This document shows, piece by piece, positions 1 through 8,602 of a stretch of 64,000 nucleotides of DNA. This stretch comes from Pelosinus sp. UFO1 (GTDB taxonomy: Bacteria; Bacillota; Negativicutes; DSM-13327). The DNA lies in NCBI RefSeq assembly GCF_000725345.1, contig NZ_CP008852.1:124001-188000 (forward strand). Direction: 5' to 3'. Position numbers and translations under genes: made by a program. The notes below the pieces were generated by a model, which saw only the letters and a list, made by a program, of their open reading frames with translations, was not told the DNA's origin and did not search any database. Position 1 is the stretch's first letter. Each line of letters begins with the position of its first letter.

Positions 1-2
1 TA

Positions 3-188
3 GCGGATAATAATCGAAGATATCCTGGTCATTGTGGTCTTGACTTTGAAAAGATTATCACAGCTTTTAAGAATACAGGTTTTGATGGCGCTTTTTGTAC
101 CGAAATATTCCAACTGCCAGATCAAGATGTAGCGGCAGCGGGGGCCATCGCACATCTTCGACCCATCTTAGATAGGGTCTATAAATAA
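3..188 (+). CDS. Sugar phosphate isomerase/epimerase, C-terminal part (cut by window edge)
   Basis: Only the last 61 codons are in the window; the frame is open to the left edge and stops with TAA at 186-188. The visible part carries the end of an AP-endonuclease-2/xylose-isomerase-like TIM barrel: a D-N-N-R..PGHCGLDF segment followed by a T-E-I-F-Q strand whose glutamate is in the place of the usual last metal ligand. Such enzymes isomerise or epimerise keto sugars or hydroxy-keto acids using a divalent metal. The next gene starts 39 bases downstream with its own strong ribosome site, so this is probably an early gene of the sugar-acid cluster. Substrate cannot be told. Confidence 0.75.
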   Translation, partial: ADNNRRYPGHCGLDFEKIITAFKNTGFDGAFCTEIFQLPDQDVAAAGAIAHLRPILDRVYK

Positions 189-227
189 CCTTGGATCAGA
201 TGATCTGTATAAAAAAGGAGGTCTATC

Positions 228-884
228 GTGGTAGTGAAAATTGCCTTAATTCACACAGTTCAAAGTGTTTTAGCTACTTTTGGTAACAGAATAAAAGACG
301 CTATCCCTAATGTGAAAGTGGTTAACACCCTTGACGAATTCTTGGCAAGTGATCCGGCTGAAAAGGGAGAGTTTACCGTTAATAATATGCAGAGGTTATT
401 CTCGATTGTAAAATGTGCGGAAATGACTAAACCGGATGCAATTATTGTAACCTGTTCTACACTATCTCCAACAATAGAAAAAATCTCTCCTTTTATTAAA
501 GTACCAATCATTACAATCGATGAAGGGATGATACGCAAAGCAGTCGAAATTGGGTTGAAAATTACTATCCTGGCAACTGCAGACAGTACAGTTGAGCCGA
601 CAAAAAATAAGCTCATTAGTGAAGCTCAAAAAATTAGTAAGGATATCGATATATCCGTGATAGTCTGCCCTAAAGCATATGTGGCGATGAAAGCAGGAGA
701 TCAGCAGTATCATGATGAGATAGTAAAAGGAAGCGCACTTGAAATAAAACAGCAGGACGTGGTGATATTAGCCCAGGCATCTATGGCCCATTTAGAGGAA
801 GATATACAAACGATCTGCGGATGCACGGTACTTTCTAGTCCTAGTATGTGTATCAAGCAGTTAAAAGAAACCTTAAAAAAGTAA
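228..884 (+). CDS. Asp/Glu/hydantoin racemase-superfamily protein
   Basis: A 218-residue protein starting at GTG 228 behind AGGAGG (217-222). The VTCSTLSP segment (about residues 76-83) holds the first catalytic cysteine of the Asp/Glu racemase fold. The second half-site, where the family usually has a Cys-Thr-His motif, reads ILAQASMA, so the second cysteine is missing. Two-cysteine members racemise or isomerise amino acids and carboxylic acids; a one-cysteine member may have another activity, such as decarboxylation, or only bind ligand. It sits between a TIM-barrel isomerase and an organic-anion importer, which favours a role on a hydroxy or keto acid over one in cell-wall synthesis. Confidence 0.7.
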   Translation: MVVKIALIHTVQSVLATFGNRIKDAIPNVKVVNTLDEFLASDPAEKGEFTVNNMQRLFSIVKCAEMTKPDAIIVTCSTLSPTIEKISPFIKVPIITIDEGMIRKAVEIGLKITILATADSTVEPTKNKLISEAQKISKDIDISVIVCPKAYVAMKAGDQQYHDEIVKGSALEIKQQDVVILAQASMAHLEEDIQTICGCTVLSSPSMCIKQLKETLKK

Positions 885-958
885 CGCATCATAAGGGCAA
901 CTAAATCCCAATTAATCAGGCATTTCATTTAAGTGAATAGAGGAGAGGGGATTACAAA

Positions 959-2272
959 ATGTCAGAAAAGCCAACGAAAGTAAGGTATCTTGTTCTTTTT
1001 GTGGTGTGCTTAGTTTACTTAATTACATATCTTGACCGCGTGGCCATCTCAGTCGCTGCCCCATTAATGATGAAAGACTTCGGAATCAACAAACTGGAGT
1101 GGGGCCTCGTATTATCGGTGTTTTCCTGGACTTATGCTTCGTTTCAAATTCCAGTCGGATTGCTAGGTGATAAATTAGGTGCTCGTAAGGTTCTTGCCGG
1201 TATCGTCTGTCTTTGGTCGCTAATGACAGTTGCTACAGCTATGGCATGGAATTTCATGTCCCTGGTGGTAATAAGACTTTTGTTTGGTATTGGTGAAGCA
1301 GGGGCGTTTCCTACCGCAACTAGGGCATTTGCCCATTGGATGCCTTCCACAGAACGTGGTTTTGCTCAGGGTTTTACTCACGGAGCAGCAAGATTTGGTG
1401 GGGCGATTACACCTTTGATAGTCGCGGTTATTATGAATGCGTGGGGTTGGCATTCAGTATTTTATATTTTTGCGGCTATTGGTTTAGCGTGGGCTGGGTT
1501 TTGGTATTTTTGGTATCGTGATAAACCGAGTGAGTATAAGGAAAGATGGGGCGGTATTAACCAAGCTGAAATGGATCTTATTGATGGCGGGAAATCAAGT
1601 AAAAAGGCTGCCCCAAAACTGCCGTTTAAGGCTCTCTTAAAAAGTAAGAACATGTGGTTTCTCAGCTTGAGTTTTCCAACGTATTGCTATACTGTCTGGA
1701 TATTTATGACTTGGTTGCCTGCTTTTCTTGTTGAAGCGAAAGGCTTCAGTGTCATTAAGATGGGTATTTTCGCTAGCATACCCTTGTTTGCCGGAGTAGT
1801 TGGTGACACCCTAGGAGGTTGGTTATCTGATAGAATCTGGAAAAAGACTGGGAATGGTAAGTTTGCTCGTCGGGTGGTGCCGATGGCAGGCATGTTAGTA
1901 GCAGCGGCTTTTTTGATTCCTGGTGCATTGACTGATAATGCATACATGGCAGTGTTTTATCTGGCTTGTTCACTATTTGGCCTAGAAATGGCGGTCGGTG
2001 TTTACTGGGCTGTGTGCCTGGATGTAGGGCATGAGTATGCTGGGACAGTATCTGGAATGATGAATACCATTGGCAATATCGGTTCTGCATTATCTCCATT
2101 GGTATTTGGTGCCATCCTTCAATTTACAGGATCATGGGTATATCCCTTCCTTGTTGCCAGTACAATTTTGGTTATTGGCGCTCTGCTTTGGTTAAAAGTT
2201 GATCCAACGCTTTCTATTGCAGAGGAATTGAATTTGGAAAAACTTGAAAATGAACAAAAGGTTGTAATGTAA
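959..2272 (+). CDS. MFS transporter, anion:cation symporter (hexuronate/aldonate-type) family
   Basis: 437 residues with about 12 hydrophobic segments. The TM1 region reads YLDRVAISVAAPLM, the signature of the ACS branch of the major facilitator superfamily (ExuT, GudP, DgoT relatives), which import sugar acids and other organic anions with protons. The glycine-rich FGIGEAGAFPTATRAFAHW segment near TM4 also fits this branch. ATG 959 follows a GAGGAGAGGGG purine run. It lies within the catabolic cluster and is the likely importer of its substrate, so a hexuronate, hexarate or aldonate is the best guess, but sequence alone does not fix it. Confidence 0.85.
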   Translation: MSEKPTKVRYLVLFVVCLVYLITYLDRVAISVAAPLMMKDFGINKLEWGLVLSVFSWTYASFQIPVGLLGDKLGARKVLAGIVCLWSLMTVATAMAWNFMSLVVIRLLFGIGEAGAFPTATRAFAHWMPSTERGFAQGFTHGAARFGGAITPLIVAVIMNAWGWHSVFYIFAAIGLAWAGFWYFWYRDKPSEYKERWGGINQAEMDLIDGGKSSKKAAPKLPFKALLKSKNMWFLSLSFPTYCYTVWIFMTWLPAFLVEAKGFSVIKMGIFASIPLFAGVVGDTLGGWLSDRIWKKTGNGKFARRVVPMAGMLVAAAFLIPGALTDNAYMAVFYLACSLFGLEMAVGVYWAVCLDVGHEYAGTVSGMMNTIGNIGSALSPLVFGAILQFTGSWVYPFLVASTILVIGALLWLKVDPTLSIAEELNLEKLENEQKVVM

Positions 2273-2303
2273 AAAGCTAACTAAAAAATGAGAGGAATAC
2301 ATT

Positions 2304-2432
2304 ATGTGTCAAAGGCACAGATACAATCTGTGCCTCAATTATAAAGTAATAGAGATGCTCATCAAAGAGTATGAACGGATTTATCAATCCCTTGATGGAA
2401 ATATGGCGCAAAGCATGAAAGTATTGCTATAG
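2304..2432 (+). CDS. Possible small protein (42 aa) between transporter and transketolase genes
   Basis: A short frame starts at ATG 2304 behind GAGAGG (2291-2296) and ends with TAG at 2430-2432, giving 42 residues with a central lysine/glutamate-rich amphipathic stretch. Its first codons overlap a perfect 10-bp hairpin (2313-2322 with 2326-2335). I do not recognise the product. The frame may be accidental, with the hairpin being the real functional element. Confidence 0.25.
   Translation: MCQRHRYNLCLNYKVIEMLIKEYERIYQSLDGNMAQSMKVLL
2313..2335 (+). other. Perfect hairpin in the transporter-transketolase intergenic region
   Basis: AGGCACAGAT and ATCTGTGCCT pair over 10 bp around a 3-base loop. 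No T-run follows, so it is not a normal intrinsic terminator. A stem here could stabilise the transporter mRNA end or tune expression of the downstream transketolase genes. Confidence 0.55.
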
Positions 2433-2481
2433 GTTGGCATTTAATTTGAAAAATATTATTGAAAACAAGGAGGCTATTTGC

Positions 2482-3318
2482 ATGGCATTATCTGAGGAAA
2501 AAGTCAGTCAATTAAAAGAAATTACTAAAAAAATGCGTATTGATATTATTAAGACATTATACAAGGTGCAAACTGGTCATCCAGGGGGATCTTTATCAGC
2601 TGTAGAAATTATGACAACACTTTATTTTGGTCATATGCGGGTGGATTGTACCACACCGGGTTGTCCAGATCGAGATCGGTTCATCGCTTCGAAGGGACAT
2701 TGCGCACCAGTAGTCTATACTACACTGGCCTGTAAAGGTTACTTTCCTGCAGAAGAACTTGCTAATTTAAGGCAGCTAGACTGTATGCTTCAAGGTCATC
2801 CTGACATGAAACGTATTCCAGGGGTGGATTTGTCGACGGGTTCTTTGGGCCTCGGTCTGTCTGTTGGTGTTGGCTTAGCTTCAGCAGCTAAGCTGGATAA
2901 AAAAGACTATAACACCTATGTGCTCTTAGGAGATGGCGAGCTGCAGGAAGGACAAAATTGGGAAGCCTTCATGGCTGGCTCTAAATACAAATTAAACAAC
3001 CTAATTGCCATTGTTGACTATAACGGTGTTCAATTAGACGGCACAGTAGATGACGTAATGCCTCTTGGGAATTTACGCAAGAAATTTGAAGCCTTTGATT
3101 GGCATGTTATTGAATGCGATGGTCATGACCTAGTAGCTTTAGATAAAGCTTTTGAGATGGCTAAACAAGAAACAGGCATGCCATCAGTAATCATTGCAAA
3201 AACCGTAAAAGGTAAAGGCGTTTCCTTCATGGAAGGCAAAAACACCTGGCATGGCAAAGCCATTGGCAAGCAAGAATATGAAACAGCGATAGCAGAACTG
3301 GGAGGTTGCGTACAATGA
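2482..3318 (+). CDS. Transketolase, N-terminal (thiamine diphosphate-binding) subunit
   Basis: 278 residues from ATG 2482, which has AAGGAGG (2467-2473) just upstream; starts further upstream lack such a site. It matches the N-terminal half of transketolase: GHPGGSLSAVE near the start, SKGHCAP, a TGSLGLGLSVGVGLA segment and the ThDP/Mg signature GDGELQEG with the following D-Y-N-G. The partner half is the next gene, overlapping by ATGA. Split transketolases move a C2 unit between sugar phosphates. Besides pentose-phosphate metabolism, they occur in dedicated sugar pathways, for example apulose-4-phosphate transketolase in D-apiose breakdown. The context here points to a dedicated catabolic role. 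Confidence 0.93.
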   Translation: MALSEEKVSQLKEITKKMRIDIIKTLYKVQTGHPGGSLSAVEIMTTLYFGHMRVDCTTPGCPDRDRFIASKGHCAPVVYTTLACKGYFPAEELANLRQLDCMLQGHPDMKRIPGVDLSTGSLGLGLSVGVGLASAAKLDKKDYNTYVLLGDGELQEGQNWEAFMAGSKYKLNNLIAIVDYNGVQLDGTVDDVMPLGNLRKKFEAFDWHVIECDGHDLVALDKAFEMAKQETGMPSVIIAKTVKGKGVSFMEGKNTWHGKAIGKQEYETAIAELGGCVQ

Positions 3319-4247
3319 AAGCAATGAGAGAAGCTTACGGTGAAGCACTTGTAGAATTGGGAAAAAAGAATACCCAGGTTGTAGCGCTTGATGCGGATGT
3401 ATCTGGTTCTACCCGTTCTGCATTATTTGGTAAGGCCTTTCCAGACAGGTTTTTCAATGTAGGGATTGCCGAAGGGAACATGGCAGCTATGGCTGCAGGA
3501 TTTGCTTTGGCAGAAAAGATTCCTTTTATTAATACCTTTGCTTTTTTAATGGCGGTGAGAGCAACGGACCCCATTCGTAGCCTCATTGCTTATAATAAAC
3601 TGAATGTTAAAGTGGTAGGTGCGTATGGCGGTTTTTCCGACTCTTATGATGGGGGCAGTCACCAAGCCATTGAAGATGTAGCCATCATGCGCTCCCTTCC
3701 CAATCTTAAGGTTGTTGTGCCAGCAGATGAGTATTCAGCCAGAGCTTCAGTTACAGCTGTTGCTGAATATATTGGCCCCGTGTATTTAAGACTGAGCAGA
3801 GCGGAAGTTCCTCCAGTGTATAGTGAGGAAAATTGTCCATTTGTTATTGGTAAAGGCAATGTCTTGGCAGAGGGTAAAAATGTGACTATTATTGCCAACG
3901 GTTATATGGTTCACCGGGCAATGGAAGCTAGAAGAATCCTGCTGGCTGAAGGTATTGAAGCGGAAGTCATTGATATGCATACCGTTAAGCCTATTGATAG
4001 CGAGTTAGTGATTAAATCGGCTACTAAAACTGGCGCGGTAGTCACTGCGGAAGAAGCGAGTGTCATTGGTGGCCTTGGTTCAGCAGTAGCTGAAGTGTTG
4101 ATAGCGAATAAACCTGTACCTATGGAATTTATAGGAGTTAAGGATGTTTTTGGTGAGTCTGGTGATTATAACGAGCTACTGGCTAAGCACGGACTTGATA
4201 CTCTGTCCATAGTAAAAGCTGCACGAAAGGTTATTGCCAAGAAATAA
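3315..4247 (+). CDS. Transketolase, C-terminal (pyrimidine-binding) subunit
   Basis: 310 residues from ATG 3315, overlapping the TGA of the N-terminal subunit in an ATGA junction, which suggests translational coupling of a 1:1 complex. GGGAGG lies at 3299-3304. Visible family features are ALDADVSGSTR near the start, FFNVGIAEGNMAAMAAG with the catalytic glutamate of the cofactor proton relay, the YDGGSHQAIEDVAIMRSLP segment, and a C-terminal domain beginning near residue 185. With its partner it makes a complete transketolase of 588 residues. It probably processes the phosphorylated product of the isomerases and dehydrogenase encoded around it. Confidence 0.93.
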   Translation: MKAMREAYGEALVELGKKNTQVVALDADVSGSTRSALFGKAFPDRFFNVGIAEGNMAAMAAGFALAEKIPFINTFAFLMAVRATDPIRSLIAYNKLNVKVVGAYGGFSDSYDGGSHQAIEDVAIMRSLPNLKVVVPADEYSARASVTAVAEYIGPVYLRLSRAEVPPVYSEENCPFVIGKGNVLAEGKNVTIIANGYMVHRAMEARRILLAEGIEAEVIDMHTVKPIDSELVIKSATKTGAVVTAEEASVIGGLGSAVAEVLIANKPVPMEFIGVKDVFGESGDYNELLAKHGLDTLSIVKAARKVIAKK

Positions 4248-4275
4248 AATATAAGCATTTTGGAGGCGATTATTC

Positions 4276-5187
4276 ATGAATGAATCCATTCGCAAATATA
4301 TGAGAGTAGGCTTAATCCACTTTATGGCTTATCCTGCTGTGATAAAAGGGGAAGGCCCTATTGAAGAAACCTTTAAAAAGGTTGCCGTTGACGACTATTT
4401 TGAAGTTGCTGAAATCACTTGGATGAAAGATAAAGAAGTAAGAAAAAGTGTCAAACAAATGATTGATACCTCTCATATGACAGTGACCTATGGTGGTCAA
4501 CCCCGCCTCTTAACAACTGGGTTTAACATCAATAATATTGATGAAGCTGGCCGCTTAACAGCTCTAGCGTCTCTGAAAGAAGGTATTGATGAAGCTTATG
4601 AAATGGGAGCAAAAGGTTTTGCTTTCTTGAGTGGCAATTATACAGAAGAGCAAAAAGAAGAAGCTTACCAAGCGCTCATTACATCTACGAAGGAATTATG
4701 CCGCTATGCTAAAGAAAAAGGCAATATGCCAGTAGTCCTAGAAGTTTTTGATTATGATGTGGACAAAAAATCACTTATTGGACCAGTAGACTTGGCCAAA
4801 CGATTTGCACAAGAGATGAGAGCCGAATACGATAACTTTGGCTTGATGGTAGATTTAAGCCATTTACCACTCCTCCATGAAACAGCGAAAGAGTCGCTGA
4901 TTCCGATTAAAGATTATATTATGCATGCTCATATGGGGAACTGTGTAGTGAAAGATCCATCCTGGCCTGCATATGGTGACGCTCATCCTCGATTTGGTTT
5001 CCCAGGTGGAGAAAGTGATGTTGATGAATTGGTAGAATATTTACGAGTGCTAATGGAGATTGGTTTTATCAGTAAAGAAAAACGCCCGATTGTTAGCTTT
5101 GAAGTAAAACCCTTCGGAAATGAAGATCCGGACCTTGTAGTTGCCAATGCTAAGAGAGTTTTGAATTTAGCGTGGGAAAAAGTCTAA
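4276..5187 (+). CDS. Sugar phosphate isomerase/epimerase-type TIM-barrel protein
   Basis: 303 residues from ATG 4276, with GGAGG at 4261-4265. It looks like a xylose-isomerase-like (AP endonuclease 2 fold) barrel with candidate metal ligands in VVLEVFD (glutamate), MVDLSHLPLL (aspartate and histidine), MHAHMGNC (histidine) and the late VSFEVKP strand (glutamate). Relatives act on keto sugars, sugar acids and hydroxypyruvate. It is the second such barrel in the cluster and is immediately upstream of a hydroxyacid dehydrogenase, suggesting consecutive steps. An isomerisation of a C4-C6 keto or hydroxy acid is plausible but unproven. Confidence 0.75.
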   Translation: MNESIRKYMRVGLIHFMAYPAVIKGEGPIEETFKKVAVDDYFEVAEITWMKDKEVRKSVKQMIDTSHMTVTYGGQPRLLTTGFNINNIDEAGRLTALASLKEGIDEAYEMGAKGFAFLSGNYTEEQKEEAYQALITSTKELCRYAKEKGNMPVVLEVFDYDVDKKSLIGPVDLAKRFAQEMRAEYDNFGLMVDLSHLPLLHETAKESLIPIKDYIMHAHMGNCVVKDPSWPAYGDAHPRFGFPGGESDVDELVEYLRVLMEIGFISKEKRPIVSFEVKPFGNEDPDLVVANAKRVLNLAWEKV

Positions 5188-5246
5188 TTACATTGATAGG
5201 ACTGAGAGAAGTATTAAAAATAAAAAAGAATTGAGAGTTGATAGTT

Positions 5247-6221
5247 ATGAAAGCAGTCGTACTTGACGGCTATACTTTAAACCCTGGAGATTTAAGCTGG
5301 AAAGCTTTAGAAGCAATGTGTGAAACCACTGCATATGACCGTACAGCCTATGATATATCCGGGCTGGACTTAATAATAGAAAGAGTGGGGGATGCTGAAG
5401 TTGTCTTCACCAACAAAACACCACTTACTGCAGAAGCGCTGAAAGCTATGCCTAACCTTAAATTTATTGGGGTACTTGCGACTGGTTACAATGTGGTTGA
5501 TGTAGATGCGGCGAAAGCACAAGGAATAGTTGTAACTAACATCCCTACCTATGGCACAGATGCTGTAGCCCAAATGGCCATTGCTCTTTTAATGGAAATG
5601 TGCCATCATGCGGGTGCACATAGCGATGCTGTTAAAAAAGGGGATTGGACAAATAACGTTGACTGGTGCTTCTGGAACTATCCACTCATCGAACTTGCCG
5701 GTAAAACCATGGGTATCATCGGCTTTGGTCGCATTGGGCAGGCAACAGCTAGAATTGCTCAAGCCCTTGGTATGAAGGTCTTAGCTTTTGATAGCTATCA
5801 GATAAAGGAACTAGAAAGTGTAACCCTAAAATATGTGGAACTCGATGAACTCCTCGCACAGTCTGATGTAATCAGTCTTCATTGTCCTTTATTTGAAAGC
5901 ACTAAAGGCATAATTAATAAGGAATCCTTGGCCAAGATGAAGCCAGGAGCAATGCTTATCAATACGTCAAGAGGCCCTCTTGTTGTGGAAGCAGATCTTG
6001 CGGAGGCCCTCAATAGCGGTAAGATTGCTGGAGCGGCTTTAGACGTAGTATCTTCAGAACCGATTAAGGCAGATAATCCCTTACTGATAGCCAAGAACTG
6101 CATTATTACACCTCATATTTCATGGGCTCCTAAGGAATCTCGTCAACGTCTGATGGATATTGCGATGGATAATCTAAGTCACTTTATTAACGGCAAACCG
6201 ATCAATGTGGTAAATAAATAA
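5247..6221 (+). CDS. D-isomer-specific 2-hydroxyacid dehydrogenase (glycerate dehydrogenase-like)
   Basis: 324 residues from ATG 5247; the ribosome site is modest (GAGAG, 5233-5237). The NAD-binding motif MGIIGFGRIGQATARIA fits GxGxxG, and the catalytic triad is visible as R in NTSRGPLV, E in SSEPI and H in HISWAP. Family members reduce 2-keto acids such as hydroxypyruvate or oxidise D-2-hydroxyacids with NAD. Here it could reduce hydroxypyruvate released by the pathway or oxidise the imported acid. It belongs to the same run of plus-strand genes as the transketolase and isomerases. Confidence 0.88.
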   Translation: MKAVVLDGYTLNPGDLSWKALEAMCETTAYDRTAYDISGLDLIIERVGDAEVVFTNKTPLTAEALKAMPNLKFIGVLATGYNVVDVDAAKAQGIVVTNIPTYGTDAVAQMAIALLMEMCHHAGAHSDAVKKGDWTNNVDWCFWNYPLIELAGKTMGIIGFGRIGQATARIAQALGMKVLAFDSYQIKELESVTLKYVELDELLAQSDVISLHCPLFESTKGIINKESLAKMKPGAMLINTSRGPLVVEADLAEALNSGKIAGAALDVVSSEPIKADNPLLIAKNCIITPHISWAPKESRQRLMDIAMDNLSHFINGKPINVVNK

Positions 6222-6258
6222 TTCAGTCATAAAGAACTTTCATAAGGCAATATCATAA

Positions 6259-6318
6259 TGGCGCAAAATATACGGCAGATTTGATACTATAAATAGCTGC
6301 TTGCTGTATTTTGCGCCA
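6259..6318. repeat. 12-bp perfect inverted repeat upstream of the chemoreceptor gene
   Basis: TGGCGCAAAATA (6259-6270) and TATTTTGCGCCA (6307-6318) are exact reverse complements separated by 36 bases; inner bases pair further imperfectly. There is no T-run after it, so it resembles an operator pair or a structured leader. It lies just before the gene for the soluble chemoreceptor and could set the expression of that gene, pfk and the TSUP permease apart from the upstream genes. Confidence 0.6.
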
Positions 6319-6394
6319 AATTAATGAGTTCTCATTCTCATTTGTGGCGCGGAGTAAAGCAGATAAGTTATGCAAAACTGGAGGATTTGTCGAT

Positions 6395-7477
6395 ATGGAA
6401 CCGATTCTATTCATAGCACCTTCACAAATTGTTGCTGAAATTGTGAAAAGAATTACTGTCGAAATGAGTGTGAGTTTTCCGATTGAAATCGGCAGTAATC
6501 AGCAAGCACTAGAATTAGCTAACGCCTATCCAGAGATTAATATAATCATAGCTCGAGGAGGGACCGCTGAAATCATAAAACAACAATCTGGAAAAACCGT
6601 AATTGAGATCGCCGCCTCAGTGACGGATCTTTTGCTTGCAGTTTTCCAGATGATCAATACTGGCCAAAGAAAGATTGGGGTTGTCGCTAGAAAAAATATA
6701 ATTGACGATGTTGTGCAGGATTTCCAGTATGAAAATCTACAGATTTTCTTTCGTCCATGTAAGAGTGATGAAGAAGTAAGGCAAGCAATACAGGATCTCA
6801 CTCAATTGGGAGTGGAAGGAATTGTTGGCGATGGCGCAGGATATAAGATCGGAAAAAACAGGGGCTTACTAGCTGAACAAATTGCTTCAGGCCCTACGTC
6901 CGTAAAAAGAGCGATACATGAAGCATTAAGGATTGCCAGGGCTCAGGAATTAGAACGTTCGCGGGATAATAAAAGGGCGGGGCAGATTCAGCGGCATGTA
7001 AGTGACATTTATATTGATCTTGAACAAGCAGTGGCAGCTATAGAAGAGTTAACGGCAAGTTCCCAAGAAATCGCGGCAACAAGTCAAGAAACAGCCGCTA
7101 TTGCCAAAATTGCGCATCAAAAAGTAAGGAATACTACAGCAATATTAGATATCATCCGGCGAGTAGCTGAGCAAAGCAATTTATTAGGACTGAATGCTGC
7201 CATTGAAGCGGCACGTGCTGGAGAATATGGGCGAGGATTTTCCGTCGTTGCTGAAGAGATTCGTAAACTAGCCGATGAAAGTCATCGTTCGGCCAACCAT
7301 ATCAATGCAACCCTAAATGAATTCCGCGATTCCGTTGAAGGAGTATTAAAAAATGTAGAACAGAGCAATACAATTACCCAAGAACAAGCTACAGCTACAC
7401 AAGAAATAGCTAGGATGCTGGACAATTTAAAAGAAATAGGCCAAAAACTCGTAGATATGGCAGAAAAACCGCTCTAG
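6395..7477 (+). CDS. Soluble methyl-accepting chemotaxis protein with PrpR_N sensor domain
   Basis: 360 residues from ATG 6395, with GGAGG at 6380-6384. No transmembrane segment or signal peptide is visible. Residues about 1-185 resemble the PrpR_N ligand domain of propionate-type sigma-54 activators, including the [12 protein letters not shown] strand. A short helix leads into a methyl-accepting signalling hairpin (about 205-355) with a clear tip, [19 protein letters not shown] followed by [16 protein letters not shown], the region that docks CheA/CheW. It should report an internal metabolite to the chemotaxis machinery. Its place between the hydroxyacid dehydrogenase and pfk suggests it senses an intermediate of this pathway. 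A paralogous sensor domain sits in the sigma-54 activator near the right end. Confidence 0.85.
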   Translation: MEPILFIAPSQIVAEIVKRITVEMSVSFPIEIGSNQQALELANAYPEINIIIARGGTAEIIKQQSGKTVIEIAASVTDLLLAVFQMINTGQRKIGVVARKNIIDDVVQDFQYENLQIFFRPCKSDEEVRQAIQDLTQLGVEGIVGDGAGYKIGKNRGLLAEQIASGPTSVKRAIHEALRIARAQELERSRDNKRAGQIQRHVSDIYIDLEQAVAAIEELTASSQEIAATSQETAAIAKIAHQKVRNTTAILDIIRRVAEQSNLLGLNAAIEAARAGEYGRGFSVVAEEIRKLADESHRSANHINATLNEFRDSVEGVLKNVEQSNTITQEQATATQEIARMLDNLKEIGQKLVDMAEKPL

Positions 7478-7524
7478 TTTTCTTTGAATTGCGAGATAAT
7501 ACGATTCACAATAGGAGGGAAAAG

Positions 7525-8490
7525 ATGAGTAATAAGCGAATCGCGATTCTGACTAGTGGTGGAGATGCTCCAGGAATGAATGCTGCTATTCGGGCAATTA
7601 CGCGAAAAGGACTTTATCATGGTTTTGAAGTATTTGGGGTTGAAAAAGGTTTTCAAGGATTAATAAACGGAACCTTTTTACCCATGAGCTTAGAATCGGT
7701 AGCTGGTATTCTTGATCAAGGAGGGACTATACTCAAAACAGCACGGAGTGAAGAATTTAGGACTGAGGCTGGGCAGGCGGTAGCTTTAAGGAATTTGGAA
7801 AACCAGTTGATTGACGTAGTGGTCGTAATTGGCGGTGATGGGTCTATGCAAGGTGCTATGAGATTGTCTGAACTAGGCGTCAATACGATCGTGATTCCGG
7901 CGAGTATCGATAATGATATGCCTGGTACAGAATATTCTATTGGATTTGATACAGCGTTGAATACAATATTAGAAGCCGCTAATAAAATTAGAGATACGAG
8001 TATCTCCCATGATAAGGTTGCCATTGTAGAAGTCATGGGCAGAAACTGCGGAAATTTAGCATTAATGTCAGGCCTTGCATGTGGTGCAGAAACAATCCTG
8101 ATACCGGAGATTACCAATGACATAGGGGAAGTCTGTGAAGAGTTGCTGGAAAGTTATAAACGAGGCAAGTTGTACCGTGTTGTTATGTTAGCTGAGGGCG
8201 TTGGTAGGGGGCATGATATTGCAACACAAATAGCAGCGCGAACAAATCTTCCTATTTCGGTCACAGTGCTCGGTTATATTCAACGTGGTGGTAATCCAAC
8301 AGCTATGGATAATATTATGGCCAGCCGCATGGGGGCAGCAGCCATTGATGAGATCATTGCAAATAAGAGTGATTTTTTGGTAGCGATGAGACATGGAAAG
8401 TTAGTTTCAGTGTCTTATGGTAAAGAAAATGAGTTTCAACCCGGTGTCGATCTCGGAGAATATGAGCTTTCCCGAGTTTTGGGAATGTAG
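7525..8490 (+). CDS. pfkA: ATP-dependent 6-phosphofructokinase
   Basis: 321 residues from ATG 7525, with AGGAGGG at 7513-7519. Family motifs are ILTSGGDAPGMNAA at the N-terminus, GGDGS (the glycine typical of ATP rather than pyrophosphate use), a catalytic loop reading PASIDNDMPGT where most enzymes have P-x-T-I-D-N-D, then VEVMGRNCG and YIQRGG. It phosphorylates fructose 6-phosphate, or possibly a related ketose or sugar-acid phosphate. Lying in a catabolic cluster rather than next to pyk, it may be a second, pathway-linked copy. The Thr-to-Ser change in the loop is conservative. Confidence 0.9.
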   Translation: MSNKRIAILTSGGDAPGMNAAIRAITRKGLYHGFEVFGVEKGFQGLINGTFLPMSLESVAGILDQGGTILKTARSEEFRTEAGQAVALRNLENQLIDVVVVIGGDGSMQGAMRLSELGVNTIVIPASIDNDMPGTEYSIGFDTALNTILEAANKIRDTSISHDKVAIVEVMGRNCGNLALMSGLACGAETILIPEITNDIGEVCEELLESYKRGKLYRVVMLAEGVGRGHDIATQIAARTNLPISVTVLGYIQRGGNPTAMDNIMASRMGAAAIDEIIANKSDFLVAMRHGKLVSVSYGKENEFQPGVDLGEYELSRVLGM

Positions 8491-8602
8491 AGATGCTTTG
8501 GATTCTATAGTTTGCCGAAAAGCGTTGCAAAGCGGACTCAACATTATATAATATTGTTGTTGGGGTTTCACTCTCTTGGTCATGAAGAAGGGGCGTAGAA
8601 TT

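Noticed and set aside
2313-2335. Hairpin taken as a terminator of the MFS gene
   Set aside because: Perfect stem but no T-run; the genes on both sides seem to belong to one cluster, so it is listed only as a hairpin.
6259-6318. Inverted repeat taken as an intrinsic terminator
   Set aside because: The loop is 36 bases and no T-run follows; an operator or leader role is more likely.
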